Source of the DNA: Enterococcus sp. BWR-S5 | GTDB lineage: Bacteria; Bacillota; Bacilli; Lactobacillales; Enterococcaceae | Direction: 5' to 3' | DNA: 64,000 bases | Assembly: GCF_016745255.1 (NCBI RefSeq) | Contig: NZ_JADOEQ010000014.1 | Coordinates: 62,001 to 126,000, forward strand | In this document: piece after piece, positions 9,205-18,445 of the stretch | Numbering within the stretch: position 1 is the first letter of the stretch | How the letters are laid out: every line of letters begins with the position of its first letter | Position numbers and translations under genes: made by a program | The notes under the pieces: generated by a model | What the model was told of the DNA's origin: nothing | Databases searched by the model: none | The model's input: only the letters and a program-made list of their open reading frames with translations

Positions 9205-11769
9205 ATGGCAAGTATAGAAACGATGATCAATTGGATGGATCAGCGTAAAGGAAAGGTGACCTACAGCATGGCTGCTCGCCTTGGACCGAATAGCTATGAC
9301 TGCAGTTCATCCGTCTACTTTGCCTTGATTGCCGGAGGCTTTTTCGCCTCCGGTTCAATGGGAAATACAGACTCCTTGTTTGGCCATCTGGAAGGCAAAG
9401 GCTGGAAACAGACAAGCAATCCAAAGCGTGGCGATATTTTTATCTGGGGAACTCGCGGCGGTTCAGGTGGTGCTGCCGGTCACACTGGAATTTTTATTGA
9501 TAATGCCTCTGTGATTCATTGCAATGCCAGCGCGAACGGAATATCTGTCGATAACTATGGAACAATCCATAGCTACAGTCGCCCACCGGCAACCATCTAC
9601 AGTAACCCCAATGTTTCAAATGCAACGCCTGAGTTGAATACAGAAGAAGAGCGACGCGCCTGGTCGATTGCACAGGTACTAAATAAGGCAGGCTATAACA
9701 TGATGGCAATTGCCGGAATCTTAGGGAATATCGAGATTGAAGTTGGTGCATCTATGAATCCGGATACCGCTCAAGTTAACGGACCGGCTTATGGCTTGGT
9801 TCAATGGGATGGTTCGGCCTATCCATTGGTTGGCAGTCCAACCTATAATGGCCGCGAATACGTTCAACGATTGCTGCAGCATTCAGGGATCAACGGAGAC
9901 TATACAAATGCTGAAGTTCAATCTCGATTAATCGACTGGTGTATGTTTAACGGACAATGGATTGGTGCAGTAGATCCTAAATCGGTTGAAGGCTTTAAGA
10001 ATGTTGGCGATGTCGGTCAAGCAGCGGTTGCCTTTTTGAAAAATTTTGAACGTGCGGGTGTCGAGAAGCAGCAGCAAAGAATTGATGCGGCGAATCGCTG
10101 GTACAGTTTTTTGACTAATTTACCTTCTGATTTTGAAGAGCTGGAGACCTTTGAAACCTTAACAAATGTCGGTTCTCTTGACTTTTTGGGCATCAAAGAA
10201 GGAACGATTCATGCTTCAGGATGGCATTTTAGTTCAGATAAGGCAACAGAATATATTGCCTTTATTAACGCAGAAACCGATCAGGAAATCGCCAGAGTCG
10301 AGGCACCGGCACTTGATCGTCCAGATGTCAAAGAGGCCTATCCGAAGGTAATTGGCGTAGAAAAATCCGGTTTTGAGGTCAGCTTGAAGGTACCGAATGA
10401 AACAGCAGTCTATATCAAAGGGATACGAACAAATGGAACGGAAACAGATGAGCTGATTTTCGATAAAATCATTATTTATGAGCAGGCCTTTGATATTGAT
10501 ATTGATCCTTATGCGAAGAGCAATACAAAGTTTTATTTTGAGATTTTGAAAGGCGGTAAGGTAATCAAACGCGGAACGAAAATCTTGAATACACTTAGCT
10601 GGAGTAATGAGTTAATGTATGTTCCAACAACTCAGATTGTTCTGCCAATTGACTATATTGAATGGATCAACGGGCGTGAGGAAATCAAGCTGTACATCAA
10701 TAAAAAGGTGTTCCATGGTATCGTGACCGGTTACACATTGGACAAGGAGAATGAAACCTTGTCAGTTGATTTGACGCATGTGATTTCTGAGTGGGAGTAT
10801 CGTCAGGTATCAACCAATCTGGCTGCTAAGAACCGCACGGTCAATGATATTTACAGCACGTTGGATTTTCGTTATCCAGGCTGGAATGTCAAATATTTAC
10901 AGGATTCAGCGCTGCGTGTCATTGACTATGTCTACAGTCGTCAGGACAAATTGGCAGGACTGACAAAAACCTGTGAGCTGACACCGGATTTATTTTGGCG
11001 CGTTGGGTTTCATTTTGGTCGTGCTGTGGAAATCGGTACCTTTGGTGAGAAGAAGCCGTATATGCTTTCAATGAAGCCGAGTGGGCGTCAAAATATTCGA
11101 ATCATCAGCGAATTGGAAATTACACATACCTTTGAGAATGTGATTAATATGGCGACAGTCTATAGTGAGAAATCTGATTCCGGAATGTCCAGTATGAGCT
11201 TAAGAGAGCTGTACGAGGATGAAGCAGCGTGGGAAAAAGGGTTTCCGGTAAGGATACTGAGAAAAGGAATTAATAATGAACGCGGTTATTCCTATATTGA
11301 ATTTGCGAAGCTGGCACCGAATGGTGATCTTGAATACACCGTGATTGATGAAGAAAGTATTGCCTTGGAATCCGGTAAAGCCATTGAAGGAGCATTCTCC
11401 TTTAATGATTTATCTCCATTCAATACGGATAGCGAAACAATCACGGATGAGGACCGGGCAAAAGCAGCAAAAACAGCATATGACGCTGCCGTGAAGAAGC
11501 TGAAACAGTCTCGTCGCAGTTATCAGATTAGCTTGACCGTTGAGGAATTACCGGAAGATATTTCTATTGGTGATCGGATTCGTTTGATGTACGACAATCA
11601 GTTGTTAATTGTTGAAGAATGCTCAAACTATATGAAGAAAATTCTTCAAAAGGATGACTGGTATTATGTCACAAGTATCGGCTATGATATCGACCAAAAT
11701 GGAGTGGAGCAAAACAGCATCACTCTGGAAAAATATTTGAAAATAGATAGGGAGAGTGATCAGCAATGA
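9205..11769 (+). CDS. Tail-associated lysin (Tal): amidase + lysozyme + tail hub domain
   Basis: 854 residues with three parts. Residues 1-135 are an Amidase_5/Pal-type peptidoglycan hydrolase with catalytic Cys in SYDCSSS (about residue 33) and His in AAGHTGIF. Residues about 150-315 match a phage tail lysozyme domain (AGILGNIEIE, YGLVQWDG). From about 430 it resembles the tail hub/Tal domain of Gram-positive siphoviruses, ending with a helical linker and ITLEKYLK. It would open a local hole in the wall during infection. RBS CAGGAGG precedes ATG 9205. The N-terminal domain is a close paralogue of the endolysin at 16275. The stop overlaps the next start by 4 bp. Confidence 0.85.
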   Translation: MASIETMINWMDQRKGKVTYSMAARLGPNSYDCSSSVYFALIAGGFFASGSMGNTDSLFGHLEGKGWKQTSNPKRGDIFIWGTRGGSGGAAGHTGIFIDNASVIHCNASANGISVDNYGTIHSYSRPPATIYSNPNVSNATPELNTEEERRAWSIAQVLNKAGYNMMAIAGILGNIEIEVGASMNPDTAQVNGPAYGLVQWDGSAYPLVGSPTYNGREYVQRLLQHSGINGDYTNAEVQSRLIDWCMFNGQWIGAVDPKSVEGFKNVGDVGQAAVAFLKNFERAGVEKQQQRIDAANRWYSFLTNLPSDFEELETFETLTNVGSLDFLGIKEGTIHASGWHFSSDKATEYIAFINAETDQEIARVEAPALDRPDVKEAYPKVIGVEKSGFEVSLKVPNETAVYIKGIRTNGTETDELIFDKIIIYEQAFDIDIDPYAKSNTKFYFEILKGGKVIKRGTKILNTLSWSNELMYVPTTQIVLPIDYIEWINGREEIKLYINKKVFHGIVTGYTLDKENETLSVDLTHVISEWEYRQVSTNLAAKNRTVNDIYSTLDFRYPGWNVKYLQDSALRVIDYVYSRQDKLAGLTKTCELTPDLFWRVGFHFGRAVEIGTFGEKKPYMLSMKPSGRQNIRIISELEITHTFENVINMATVYSEKSDSGMSSMSLRELYEDEAAWEKGFPVRILRKGINNERGYSYIEFAKLAPNGDLEYTVIDEESIALESGKAIEGAFSFNDLSPFNTDSETITDEDRAKAAKTAYDAAVKKLKQSRRSYQISLTVEELPEDISIGDRIRLMYDNQLLIVEECSNYMKKILQKDDWYYVTSIGYDIDQNGVEQNSITLEKYLKIDRESDQQ

Positions 11770-12431
11770 CAATGACCTATAATTCAGCATTAAACAAGAT
11801 GGCTGAGCGTGTGGCGGATCGAACGATTGAAAATAGACAGGATCAGCTGCAACGGCGAAATCAGGTAGTAGATATGTATGGCATGGAGTTTACGCGGCAG
11901 GGTGATTCGGAGCACCCTGCTGCTTTTTATATTTCTGTCAGCCCTGATCTCATCTATTATGAGCGGTTCGAGTTCAAAATCATTATTCAGCCCTTTGCAA
12001 TGCCTATTGGTGGCGGTGGTGCAACAGGAATGGCAACATCACAGATAAATGGAACTAATCTGGCCATCAATCAGAACAATCAGATTGCACCCAACCCTCA
12101 CAGCCATACCTCGGCACCGCATAATCACTCATTGGATGCTGGAATCTCCATGTTTTCAAGTCACGTATCAGATTTTGAAATTTGGGTAGCGGGCTATGAT
12201 ATTACACCCTATATGAAAACCTTTTATAACAATGAATGGGTTAACGGTGAGGGAGTATTTCCTACAGATGGCTTGAAAAATTATGACCTGCTTAAGGTGT
12301 CAGGTATCATGCCGGATTGGCTGAAAGGAACTGTTTTAGCCCCTGGATATAAAAAAATCGAACTGAAAGGTAAGGGAGTATTTAGTGCCACTTTGGTTAA
12401 TTATTTGAAATACTCTCACGTAAACAGGTGA
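11766..12431 (+). CDS. Phage tail-tip protein with HxH repeats
   Basis: 221 residues, starting in an ATGA overlap with the lysin gene (ATG 11766 or 11772). A Gly-rich stretch at about 78-86 is followed by NPHSHTSAPHNHSLDAG at about 115-131. Such clustered His-x-His motifs bind iron in trimeric tail-spike or knob tips of several phages, so a metal-bound intertwined tip is a reasonable inference. I cannot name a family. Confidence 0.5.
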   Translation: MTMTYNSALNKMAERVADRTIENRQDQLQRRNQVVDMYGMEFTRQGDSEHPAAFYISVSPDLIYYERFEFKIIIQPFAMPIGGGGATGMATSQINGTNLAINQNNQIAPNPHSHTSAPHNHSLDAGISMFSSHVSDFEIWVAGYDITPYMKTFYNNEWVNGEGVFPTDGLKNYDLLKVSGIMPDWLKGTVLAPGYKKIELKGKGVFSATLVNYLKYSHVNR

Positions 12432-12436
12432 TTCAA

Positions 12437-12628
12437 ATGAATAAATTTGATGAAAAAGCGCAGCGGATGAAGCAGCATTTAAGTAATCATCCGGCAGATT
12501 ATCAAACAGTTCTCAGCTTGTTCAAGGCAGAAAGTGATGCGATTGCATACGACCGGCAGCAAGAAAAAAATCTGCTTTTGAGAGAGCTGGCAAAACACAT
12601 GAAGGCTGGTGGGAATAATGGAGAATAA
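12437..12628 (+). CDS. Small phage helical protein
   Basis: 63 residues, charged and helical, with no recognisable family. ATG 12437 has AGGTGA five bases upstream; a GTG at 12428 overlapping the previous stop is the alternative. It is tightly packed between tail-tip genes and overlaps the next start, so it is translated as part of the tail operon. Confidence 0.55.
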   Translation: MNKFDEKAQRMKQHLSNHPADYQTVLSLFKAESDAIAYDRQQEKNLLLRELAKHMKAGGNNGE

Positions 12629-13097
12629 GCATTCAACGGATGGGTTGGCAGAAGATTTGATTCGCAGCTTTGTTCAAGTGGCGAGTGCGGAAATGCACGC
12701 AAAAACATTGTTGGAAAAACGTGTTTCTGAGCTGGAAAATGGACTGATTGATATTGAGGACGAGCAGGTAATGGAGAGACAATTTACGGCAATTACCAGC
12801 TTGAAAGAAGCAATTGGCGATTTAGCGGAGCTTCGTCGTGGAGATATGCTCTATCTTTATGAGCTATATGGTGCGAAAGGTGAGAAAGAGCAGTGGTGCA
12901 CGGTTAAGCACTTGGGCATTGCTATGATGACCGCTTTTGAAGCTTGGCAAGCCAGCGATAAGGATGAATTCCTACTATCAGGCTATTTAAAGAAAAACAA
13001 GTTATTTCTTCGAGCATTAACAGAATTTTTAGGCGTAGAGGTCACAGAATGTGCGGCTTGCTTCGCAGATATATTGAAAGGAGGAACACACGAATGA
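12618..13097 (+). CDS. Phage tail operon protein of unknown function
   Basis: About 159 residues from ATG 12618, overlapping the previous gene by 11 bp. Mostly helical and acidic with one C-terminal CAAC motif (TECAACF). It ends in an ATGA overlap with the first fibre gene, suggesting translational coupling; a fibre chaperone or baseplate adaptor is possible but unproven. Confidence 0.5.
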   Translation: MENKHSTDGLAEDLIRSFVQVASAEMHAKTLLEKRVSELENGLIDIEDEQVMERQFTAITSLKEAIGDLAELRRGDMLYLYELYGAKGEKEQWCTVKHLGIAMMTAFEAWQASDKDEFLLSGYLKKNKLFLRALTEFLGVEVTECAACFADILKGGTHE

Positions 13098-14569
13098 AAA
13101 AACCAAGCATTTGCAATGACGCAAATCAAAAACCGGCTTTTCCGGAGTTTTGCGATGATGGTCTTTGGGAAGTGCCGGTCAATAGTTTATCTGATATCAA
13201 AGTGGCAAACCGCGATCATGCGTACATTTTGCCGGATAACAGTGTCTGGGTATTGAGCCATGACGGGAAACGTTTTATTCAGCTGAATGTACAAGGTGGC
13301 GGAGGCAGCGGCCAACCGACACAGATAGAGAATCGCGATGGCTTGATTAATGTTTCAGGAAGCGGCACATATACCGTTCAGCTTGATTTGGACAAAGCGC
13401 AGTTGAAGGAAGACCTAGCGATTAATGATTTATCCGAGCAAATGAAAAACCATATCAATAACAGTACAATTCATGTCACTTCCGCAGAGAAAACAGAATG
13501 GTCAGCAAAGCAGAACGCATTGACTGCCGGTGAAAATATAACGATTGAGAACGATGTGATTTCTTCAAAGGATAGTCAAGCTGTAACAGACCATTTGAAC
13601 AATGAGGATATTCACGTGACAGCAGTTCAAAAGGATAGCTGGGATGCCAAACAGGATGCTTTGACAGCTGGAAAATATGTGACGATTTCTGATAGTCAGG
13701 TCATTAGTGCAGAAGGACTCAGCCATAAATTACCGATTGTTCGATATTTTGATTGGGATAGCTTTGGCGACCCTACGGTTACGATTCGGTTGGAAGGAAA
13801 TACGTCAGCCATCTTTGAAGTAAAGTGTAATGGTATACCGTTTAGGGGAACGTATCAGAGCTGGCATGCAATGACTCAATATACGGTTGACCTTTCAACT
13901 GTTTCGCCTTTAGGCAAGTATCTATCCATCCATGAAATCAATAGTGGGCTGATTCTTTGGAAATATGATTTACGAAATGCCTTACCTGATTGGAACAATA
14001 CCAATCACTTGAGTGTGGGTTATATAAGAAATAAACCGGATTTAAGTAAAAAGCAGGACACGCTGGAATCGGGCGTAAACATCAAGACAATCAATGGTCA
14101 AAGTGTGTTGGGTTCAGGGGATATCACGATTTCAGGCGGTTCAGGTGAAAAGGTCTTTATTGTTAATCGCTTGAATCCTTTAGAGAATGACACATACAGT
14201 GCAGCAATTGATAATATTTCTGTCAATATCTCAAAAACGAGTAGAGATGAGTGGCTTCTAAGTGTAACCAATAATCATACAGAGCAGGCAACCGTCGCGT
14301 ATCATTTTTCTTCGTTTTATTCAACAGCTCTTCAAACGGGCGGAAATACGAGTTCTTTGATTACTTTGAATACCGGCGATACCAGTCCGACATTGGATAT
14401 TGACAATCTGGGATTGGGCTACGGAACAGCCAAGCTTTCAGTTTATGAGCACTATATCCATGTGAATTTTGCGGCAACACAAGAGTCAAACTACTATAAA
14501 GTTATTTCTCTACTGGACAAGAGCATGACAGGATGGCATTTGGTGTCATACATTGAAAAAATTATTTAA
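13094..14569 (+). CDS. Fibre / receptor-binding protein 1
   Basis: 491 residues from ATG 13094 (ATGA overlap, RBS AAAGGAGG). The first 85 residues (PAFPEFCDDGLWEVPVNSL... to a GGGGSGQPT linker) are almost identical to the next gene and probably dock to the tail tip. Then come fibre-type repeats containing HVTSAEK, WSAKQNALTAGENITI and SGDITIS units, and a unique C-terminal domain from about residue 225 that includes a GLGYG-containing beta-rich end. Such repeats occur in trimeric fibre shafts of Lactobacillales phages. The unique end is the likely receptor-binding head. Confidence 0.7.
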   Translation: MKKPSICNDANQKPAFPEFCDDGLWEVPVNSLSDIKVANRDHAYILPDNSVWVLSHDGKRFIQLNVQGGGGSGQPTQIENRDGLINVSGSGTYTVQLDLDKAQLKEDLAINDLSEQMKNHINNSTIHVTSAEKTEWSAKQNALTAGENITIENDVISSKDSQAVTDHLNNEDIHVTAVQKDSWDAKQDALTAGKYVTISDSQVISAEGLSHKLPIVRYFDWDSFGDPTVTIRLEGNTSAIFEVKCNGIPFRGTYQSWHAMTQYTVDLSTVSPLGKYLSIHEINSGLILWKYDLRNALPDWNNTNHLSVGYIRNKPDLSKKQDTLESGVNIKTINGQSVLGSGDITISGGSGEKVFIVNRLNPLENDTYSAAIDNISVNISKTSRDEWLLSVTNNHTEQATVAYHFSSFYSTALQTGGNTSSLITLNTGDTSPTLDIDNLGLGYGTAKLSVYEHYIHVNFAATQESNYYKVISLLDKSMTGWHLVSYIEKII

Positions 14570-14584
14570 TTGAAAGGGGAGAAA

Positions 14585-15688
14585 ATGATGGTGAAACCAA
14601 TAATTTGTAATGATAACCAAGCAAAACCGGCTTTTCCGGAGTTCTGTGATGACGGGCTCTGGGAGGTGCCTGTAAACAGTTTATCTGATATCAAAGTGGC
14701 AAACCGTGATCACGCCTATATTTTACCTGACAATAGTGTCTGGGTATTGAGTCATGACGGGAAACGATTTATCCAGTTGAACGTGCAAGGCGGTGGTGGC
14801 AGTGGACAACCAACTTTAGTAACAAATAATGATGGTCTGATACATGTGTCAGGAAATGGTACGTACGATGTTCAAGTGAATTTAAACAAGGAACAGCTGC
14901 AGAAGGAGTTGGCGATTGATGATTTATCAGAGGCAGTGAAAAATCATATCAATAACAACACGATTCATGTGACTTCTGCGGAAAAAGCCAACTGGTCAGC
15001 AAAACAAAATGCCTTGACTGCCGGTGAGAATATTACTATCGAGTACGATGTAATCTCAGCAACAGACAGTCAGGCTGTTACTGATCATTTAAATGATAAG
15101 GAGCAGCATGTAACGGCTGCAGAAAAGGCAGAATGGAGCGGGAAACAAAATACGCTGTCTGCCGGAGAAAACATTGTGATAGCGAATGATCGAATTTCAG
15201 CGGATCTCAGCTCAAAGCAGGATGTTCTTGTCTCCGGAACGACAATCAAAACGTTGAACGGAGAGAGCTTGCTTGGCTCAGGGAATATTGAAATTTCAGG
15301 AGGAGGCGCTGATTATAGTGATCGATCAGCGACAGTTTCTTTTGATGAAACAGATTATTTTTCCGTGAAAGATAAAAGTATCGTAAAGCAGGGAAGGACA
15401 ATCTTTTTCCATGTGAATTTAGAAAGTATAAAAACTTTTTCTTTTTCAAGAAATGCTGTTTTTAAAGTCGGCGAAATATCGGACACTAGTGTGCTGCCAA
15501 GTATCAGAATTGCTGTGAACATGGTAACAGAGAATCCAAGTACAGCAATTTATGCGAATACAGCTATCACGATTGAAACAAATGGGGATATCATGTTGGT
15601 GAATACAAGCGATGTGAGTATCGGTACAGCTTACAATTTCAGAGTAGGCAATACTCATTGCGTTAGCATGACTTACTTAACATCTTAA
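14585..15688 (+). CDS. Fibre / receptor-binding protein 2 (paralogue)
   Basis: About 367 residues from ATG 14585 or 14588 behind AAAGGGGAG. The docking domain and shaft repeats (HVTSAEKANWSAKQNAL, HVTAAEKAEWSGKQNTL) match the upstream gene, but the C-terminal about 110 residues (from GADYSDRSATVSF) are unrelated. The pair looks like a tandem duplication with head-domain replacement. It could give the virion two receptor specificities, or one copy could be an alternative cassette. Confidence 0.7.
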   Translation: MMVKPIICNDNQAKPAFPEFCDDGLWEVPVNSLSDIKVANRDHAYILPDNSVWVLSHDGKRFIQLNVQGGGGSGQPTLVTNNDGLIHVSGNGTYDVQVNLNKEQLQKELAIDDLSEAVKNHINNNTIHVTSAEKANWSAKQNALTAGENITIEYDVISATDSQAVTDHLNDKEQHVTAAEKAEWSGKQNTLSAGENIVIANDRISADLSSKQDVLVSGTTIKTLNGESLLGSGNIEISGGGADYSDRSATVSFDETDYFSVKDKSIVKQGRTIFFHVNLESIKTFSFSRNAVFKVGEISDTSVLPSIRIAVNMVTENPSTAIYANTAITIETNGDIMLVNTSDVSIGTAYNFRVGNTHCVSMTYLTS

Positions 15689-15707
15689 AACGGGAGAGTT
15701 GATAAAT

Positions 15708-16037
15708 ATGAGGTTTTTAGGCTTGACGATTGCTGAATTTGCAGCTTTGATAGCTATTATCGGTACTTTAAGTGCTTGGATTGTATGGATTTGTAAAAAG
15801 GCCTACAACGCAGTAAAGGATAATATATCTGATCCAATCAAGCAAAATTTGGATGGGCTATCGGCGGCAATTACAGCGTTATCAAAAAATGTTGCAGAGG
15901 AAAGCAAATGGGTACACGAGCGGCACGTAGAGGTAGTCGAACGATTAGGTAGTCATGAAGAAAAAATCGGAGATATCGAAGATACTGTGATTAAGCATGA
16001 TGAACGAATCAAAACACTTTTTCGAAAGGAGAAATGA
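15708..16037 (+). CDS. XhlA-like holin-associated membrane protein
   Basis: About 109 residues from ATG 15708 (GGGAGAG upstream; a TTG at 15699 is less likely). One N-terminal transmembrane segment (FAALIAIIGTLSAWIVWIC) is followed by a coiled-coil cytoplasmic tail with HEEKIGDIEDTV-type heptads. The position before the holin and the shape match hemolysin XhlA/BhlA-type proteins of lysis cassettes. It overlaps the holin start by 4 bp. Confidence 0.65.
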   Translation: MRFLGLTIAEFAALIAIIGTLSAWIVWICKKAYNAVKDNISDPIKQNLDGLSAAITALSKNVAEESKWVHERHVEVVERLGSHEEKIGDIEDTVIKHDERIKTLFRKEK

Positions 16038-16285
16038 GCATGAATACTATATCAGCAGATACAATGGCGCGAACAATCATTTTGGTCCTGGCATTGCTCA
16101 ATCAGGTTCTGGCGATTCTTGGGAAGGGAACGATTAATATCGCTGAGAATGACCTGTATCAAGTCGTCTCGCTGCTTTTCACAATAGGATCAACCGTCGT
16201 TGCATGGTGGAAAAACAACAGCTTTACCACAGCTGCTATCGAGGCAGATGAACGCTTGAAGGAGTTGAAAAAAGATGGCGAATAA
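16034..16285 (+). CDS. Holin, SPP1 family
   Basis: 83 residues, ATG 16034 in an ATGA overlap (16040 also possible). Two transmembrane segments, ALLNQVLAILGKG and VSLLFTIGSTVVAWWKNNSFT, then a charged tail EADERLKELKK. The WWKNNSFT-x-A-x-EAD end is characteristic of the SPP1-type holin family. It makes the membrane lesion that releases the endolysin encoded next. Confidence 0.85.
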   Translation: MSMNTISADTMARTIILVLALLNQVLAILGKGTINIAENDLYQVVSLLFTIGSTVVAWWKNNSFTTAAIEADERLKELKKDGE

Positions 16286-16922
16286 AGAGCAAATGATTCA
16301 ATGGATGAGTGACCGACAGGGGAAGGTCACTTACTCTATGAACAATCGCTTGGGACCCACCAGCTACGACTGTTCCAGTGCAGTGTATTTCGCGTTGGCA
16401 GCTGGTGGGTTCTTACCTTCAGGGACGATGGGCAACACAGATAGCTTGTTTGGCCATCTTGAGGCAAACGGCTGGAAGCAGCTGCCTGAGGTCAATGGTT
16501 ACATCGATGCCCAAAGAGGTGATATTTTCATCTGGGGCGTTCGCGGCCAAAGTGGCGGTGCCTCCGGTCATACTGGGGTTTTCACGGATAAGGACAATAT
16601 CATTCATTGTAACTATGGCTACAATGGTATTACTGTGAATAACCACGATCAGATTTGGTCCTATAACAATGGACCGGCAAATACAATTTATCGTTTTGGC
16701 GGTTCACAGTCGGAGAAAGCGAACAGCTTTGCAATCGGTCAGAAAGTGAAGCTGTTAAATCACGCAACTCATTATCAAACAAGTGAGGCCATCCCTGCCT
16801 GGACAAAAAATAAAACCTACACTGTTCAGCAGGTCAAAAGTGTCAATCAGTCGAATTCTAAAAAAGCCTATCTTTTAAAAGAAATCAGCAGCTGGGTTTT
16901 GGAACAGGATTTGAGCAACTAA
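16275..16922 (+). CDS. Endolysin (Amidase_5/Pal-type) with SH3-like wall-binding domain
   Basis: 215 residues. The N-terminal 140 residues are a Pal-type peptidoglycan amidase: catalytic Cys in SYDCSSA (about residue 35), GNTDSLF, RGDIFIWG and His in SGHTGVF. The C-terminal about 65 residues (FAIGQKVKLL ... SSWVLEQDL) form an SH3-like cell wall binding domain seen in enterococcal phage lysins. It overlaps the holin by 11 bp with RBS GAAGGAG. No signal peptide, so release is holin-dependent. Confidence 0.9.
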   Translation: MANKEQMIQWMSDRQGKVTYSMNNRLGPTSYDCSSAVYFALAAGGFLPSGTMGNTDSLFGHLEANGWKQLPEVNGYIDAQRGDIFIWGVRGQSGGASGHTGVFTDKDNIIHCNYGYNGITVNNHDQIWSYNNGPANTIYRFGGSQSEKANSFAIGQKVKLLNHATHYQTSEAIPAWTKNKTYTVQQVKSVNQSNSKKAYLLKEISSWVLEQDLSN

Positions 16923-16930
16923 CGGAAAAA

Positions 16931-16972
16931 CAGGGGAACCGCTTCTTGATGGAGCGTTCCCCTGGTTTTTTG
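16931..16972 (+). terminator. Rho-independent terminator of the late phage operon
   Basis: CAGGGGAA pairs with TTCCCCTG (16931-16938 with 16957-16964), extended by CGCT/AGCG, followed by GGTTTTTT. It closes the phage late operon. The 180 bases between it and the rodA promoter hold no gene, and the right attachment site of this prophage is expected there, though I cannot identify it from one end. Confidence 0.9.
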
Positions 16973-17156
16973 TATACATCTTTTGTGAAGATAGCGTGAT
17001 TTCAAAGGAGCTGCTTCAAATTTTGCTGTTCAAAGGTAGTATACATACGGCGCTGAAAAAGTTTTTTTGTTGTTTCCCATTTTGAGTATGCCTTATAGGA
17101 ATTAAAGTTTTTGCCAAATCCTCAAGTCCGTACTTTCTTTTCAAAGGTAAGGACGA

Positions 17157-17162
17157 TATAAT
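17157..17162 (+). promoter_or_regulatory. -10 element of the rodA promoter
   Basis: TATAAT occurs 35 bp before the start codon. The hexamer 17 bp upstream (TTTCTT) is a weak -35 match, so only the -10 is called. Confidence 0.5.
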
Positions 17163-17196
17163 AAAGAGCGTATGATTTAAGGAAAAGGGATGACAG

Positions 17197-18375
17197 ATGG
17201 AAAAAACAAAAAAATTAAATATAGATAACCGTATTGACTACGGAGTGATTTTACCCGTATTTCTACTCTCTCTGATAGGGATTTTATCGTTGTATGTAGC
17301 GCTGGATCATGACCCAAATCGACCTGAGATTGCCTCGATGCTGATTAAGCAGGGGCTGTGGTATTTGATTGGTGTCGTGAGTATTGTCGTGATTATGCAC
17401 TTCAATTCGAAGCTCCTCTGGCGACTGACGCCGGTTTTTTACGGTATTGGCTTGCTGATGATGGGACTGCTACTGAAATTTTATGATCCTTATTTAGAGC
17501 AGCAGACCGGCTCGAAAAACTGGATTAGCTTTGGCGGTACAACCTTTCAGCCTTCGGAACTGATGAAGATTGCCTTCATTTTAATGCTGGCTTATGTTGT
17601 GACAATGCACAATGTCAAGCATAGGGAACGTACTCTGAAAACAGATGGGATTTTGATTGGTAAGATAGCGTTGGTCACTCTTCCCGTCATTGTACTGATT
17701 CTATTGCAAAAGGATTTTGGTACGATGCTGGTCTTTATTGCAATTGTTGCAGGAGTTTTCCTGATGTCGGGAATTTCATGGAAAATCATTTTACCGGTGT
17801 TTTTAGCAGGATTAATTCTGGGTGCGGGAATGATTTATCTGGTTACTACTGATACGGGTCGTGAGCTTTTGAATAAGGTTGGTTTTAAAGCGTACCAATT
17901 TGAGCGTATTGATTTATGGATGAACCCGTTCCATAACGATCAAAATCGTTCTTTCCAGCCGGCGCTGGCGATTACAGCTATTGGATCAGGCGGATTGTTC
18001 GGAAAAGGCTTTAATGTGAGTGATGTGTATGTTCCGGTTCGAGAATCAGATATGATTTTCACTGTTGTTGGTGAAAATTTTGGTTTCATTGGCAGTTGTT
18101 TTATCATTTTGTTATACTTTATATTGATTTACCGAATGATTCGTGTCTGCTTTGAAACAAACAATGAATTTTATGCGTATCTGGCAACAGGAATTATTAT
18201 GATGATTCTTTTCCACGTATTTGAAAATATCGGTGCGAATATCGGCTTGCTTCCTTTAACAGGGATTCCACTGCCTTTTATCAGTCAAGGGGGATCGTCC
18301 ATTCTGGGAAACATGATTGGTGTCGGATTGATTCTTTCAATGAAGTATCAAAAAGAAACGGTAATCGGCGACTAA
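17197..18375 (+). CDS. rodA: RodA/FtsW-type peptidoglycan polymerase (SEDS family)
   Basis: 392 residues with about ten transmembrane helices. SEDS glycosyltransferases polymerise lipid II together with a class B PBP for elongation or division. Visible family features are GSKNWISFGG...FQPSELMKIAFI near residue 110, GVFLMSGISW, and the C-terminal GIPLPFISQGGSS motif. The N-terminus lacks FtsW-specific extensions and the gene stands alone, which favours RodA over FtsW; the distinction is not certain. RBS AAGGGATG, ATG 17197. Confidence 0.85.
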   Translation: MEKTKKLNIDNRIDYGVILPVFLLSLIGILSLYVALDHDPNRPEIASMLIKQGLWYLIGVVSIVVIMHFNSKLLWRLTPVFYGIGLLMMGLLLKFYDPYLEQQTGSKNWISFGGTTFQPSELMKIAFILMLAYVVTMHNVKHRERTLKTDGILIGKIALVTLPVIVLILLQKDFGTMLVFIAIVAGVFLMSGISWKIILPVFLAGLILGAGMIYLVTTDTGRELLNKVGFKAYQFERIDLWMNPFHNDQNRSFQPALAITAIGSGGLFGKGFNVSDVYVPVRESDMIFTVVGENFGFIGSCFIILLYFILIYRMIRVCFETNNEFYAYLATGIIMMILFHVFENIGANIGLLPLTGIPLPFISQGGSSILGNMIGVGLILSMKYQKETVIGD

Positions 18376-18445
18376 GGCTTGTCTGCTGGTATCCTGCATA
18401 GGACCTCGGGCATCACCTAATTATTTTGAAAGAAGGTAATTATTT

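Noticed and set aside
16973-17156. Right attachment site of the first prophage
   Set aside because: A junction is expected here, but with only one end in the window no repeated core can be recognised.
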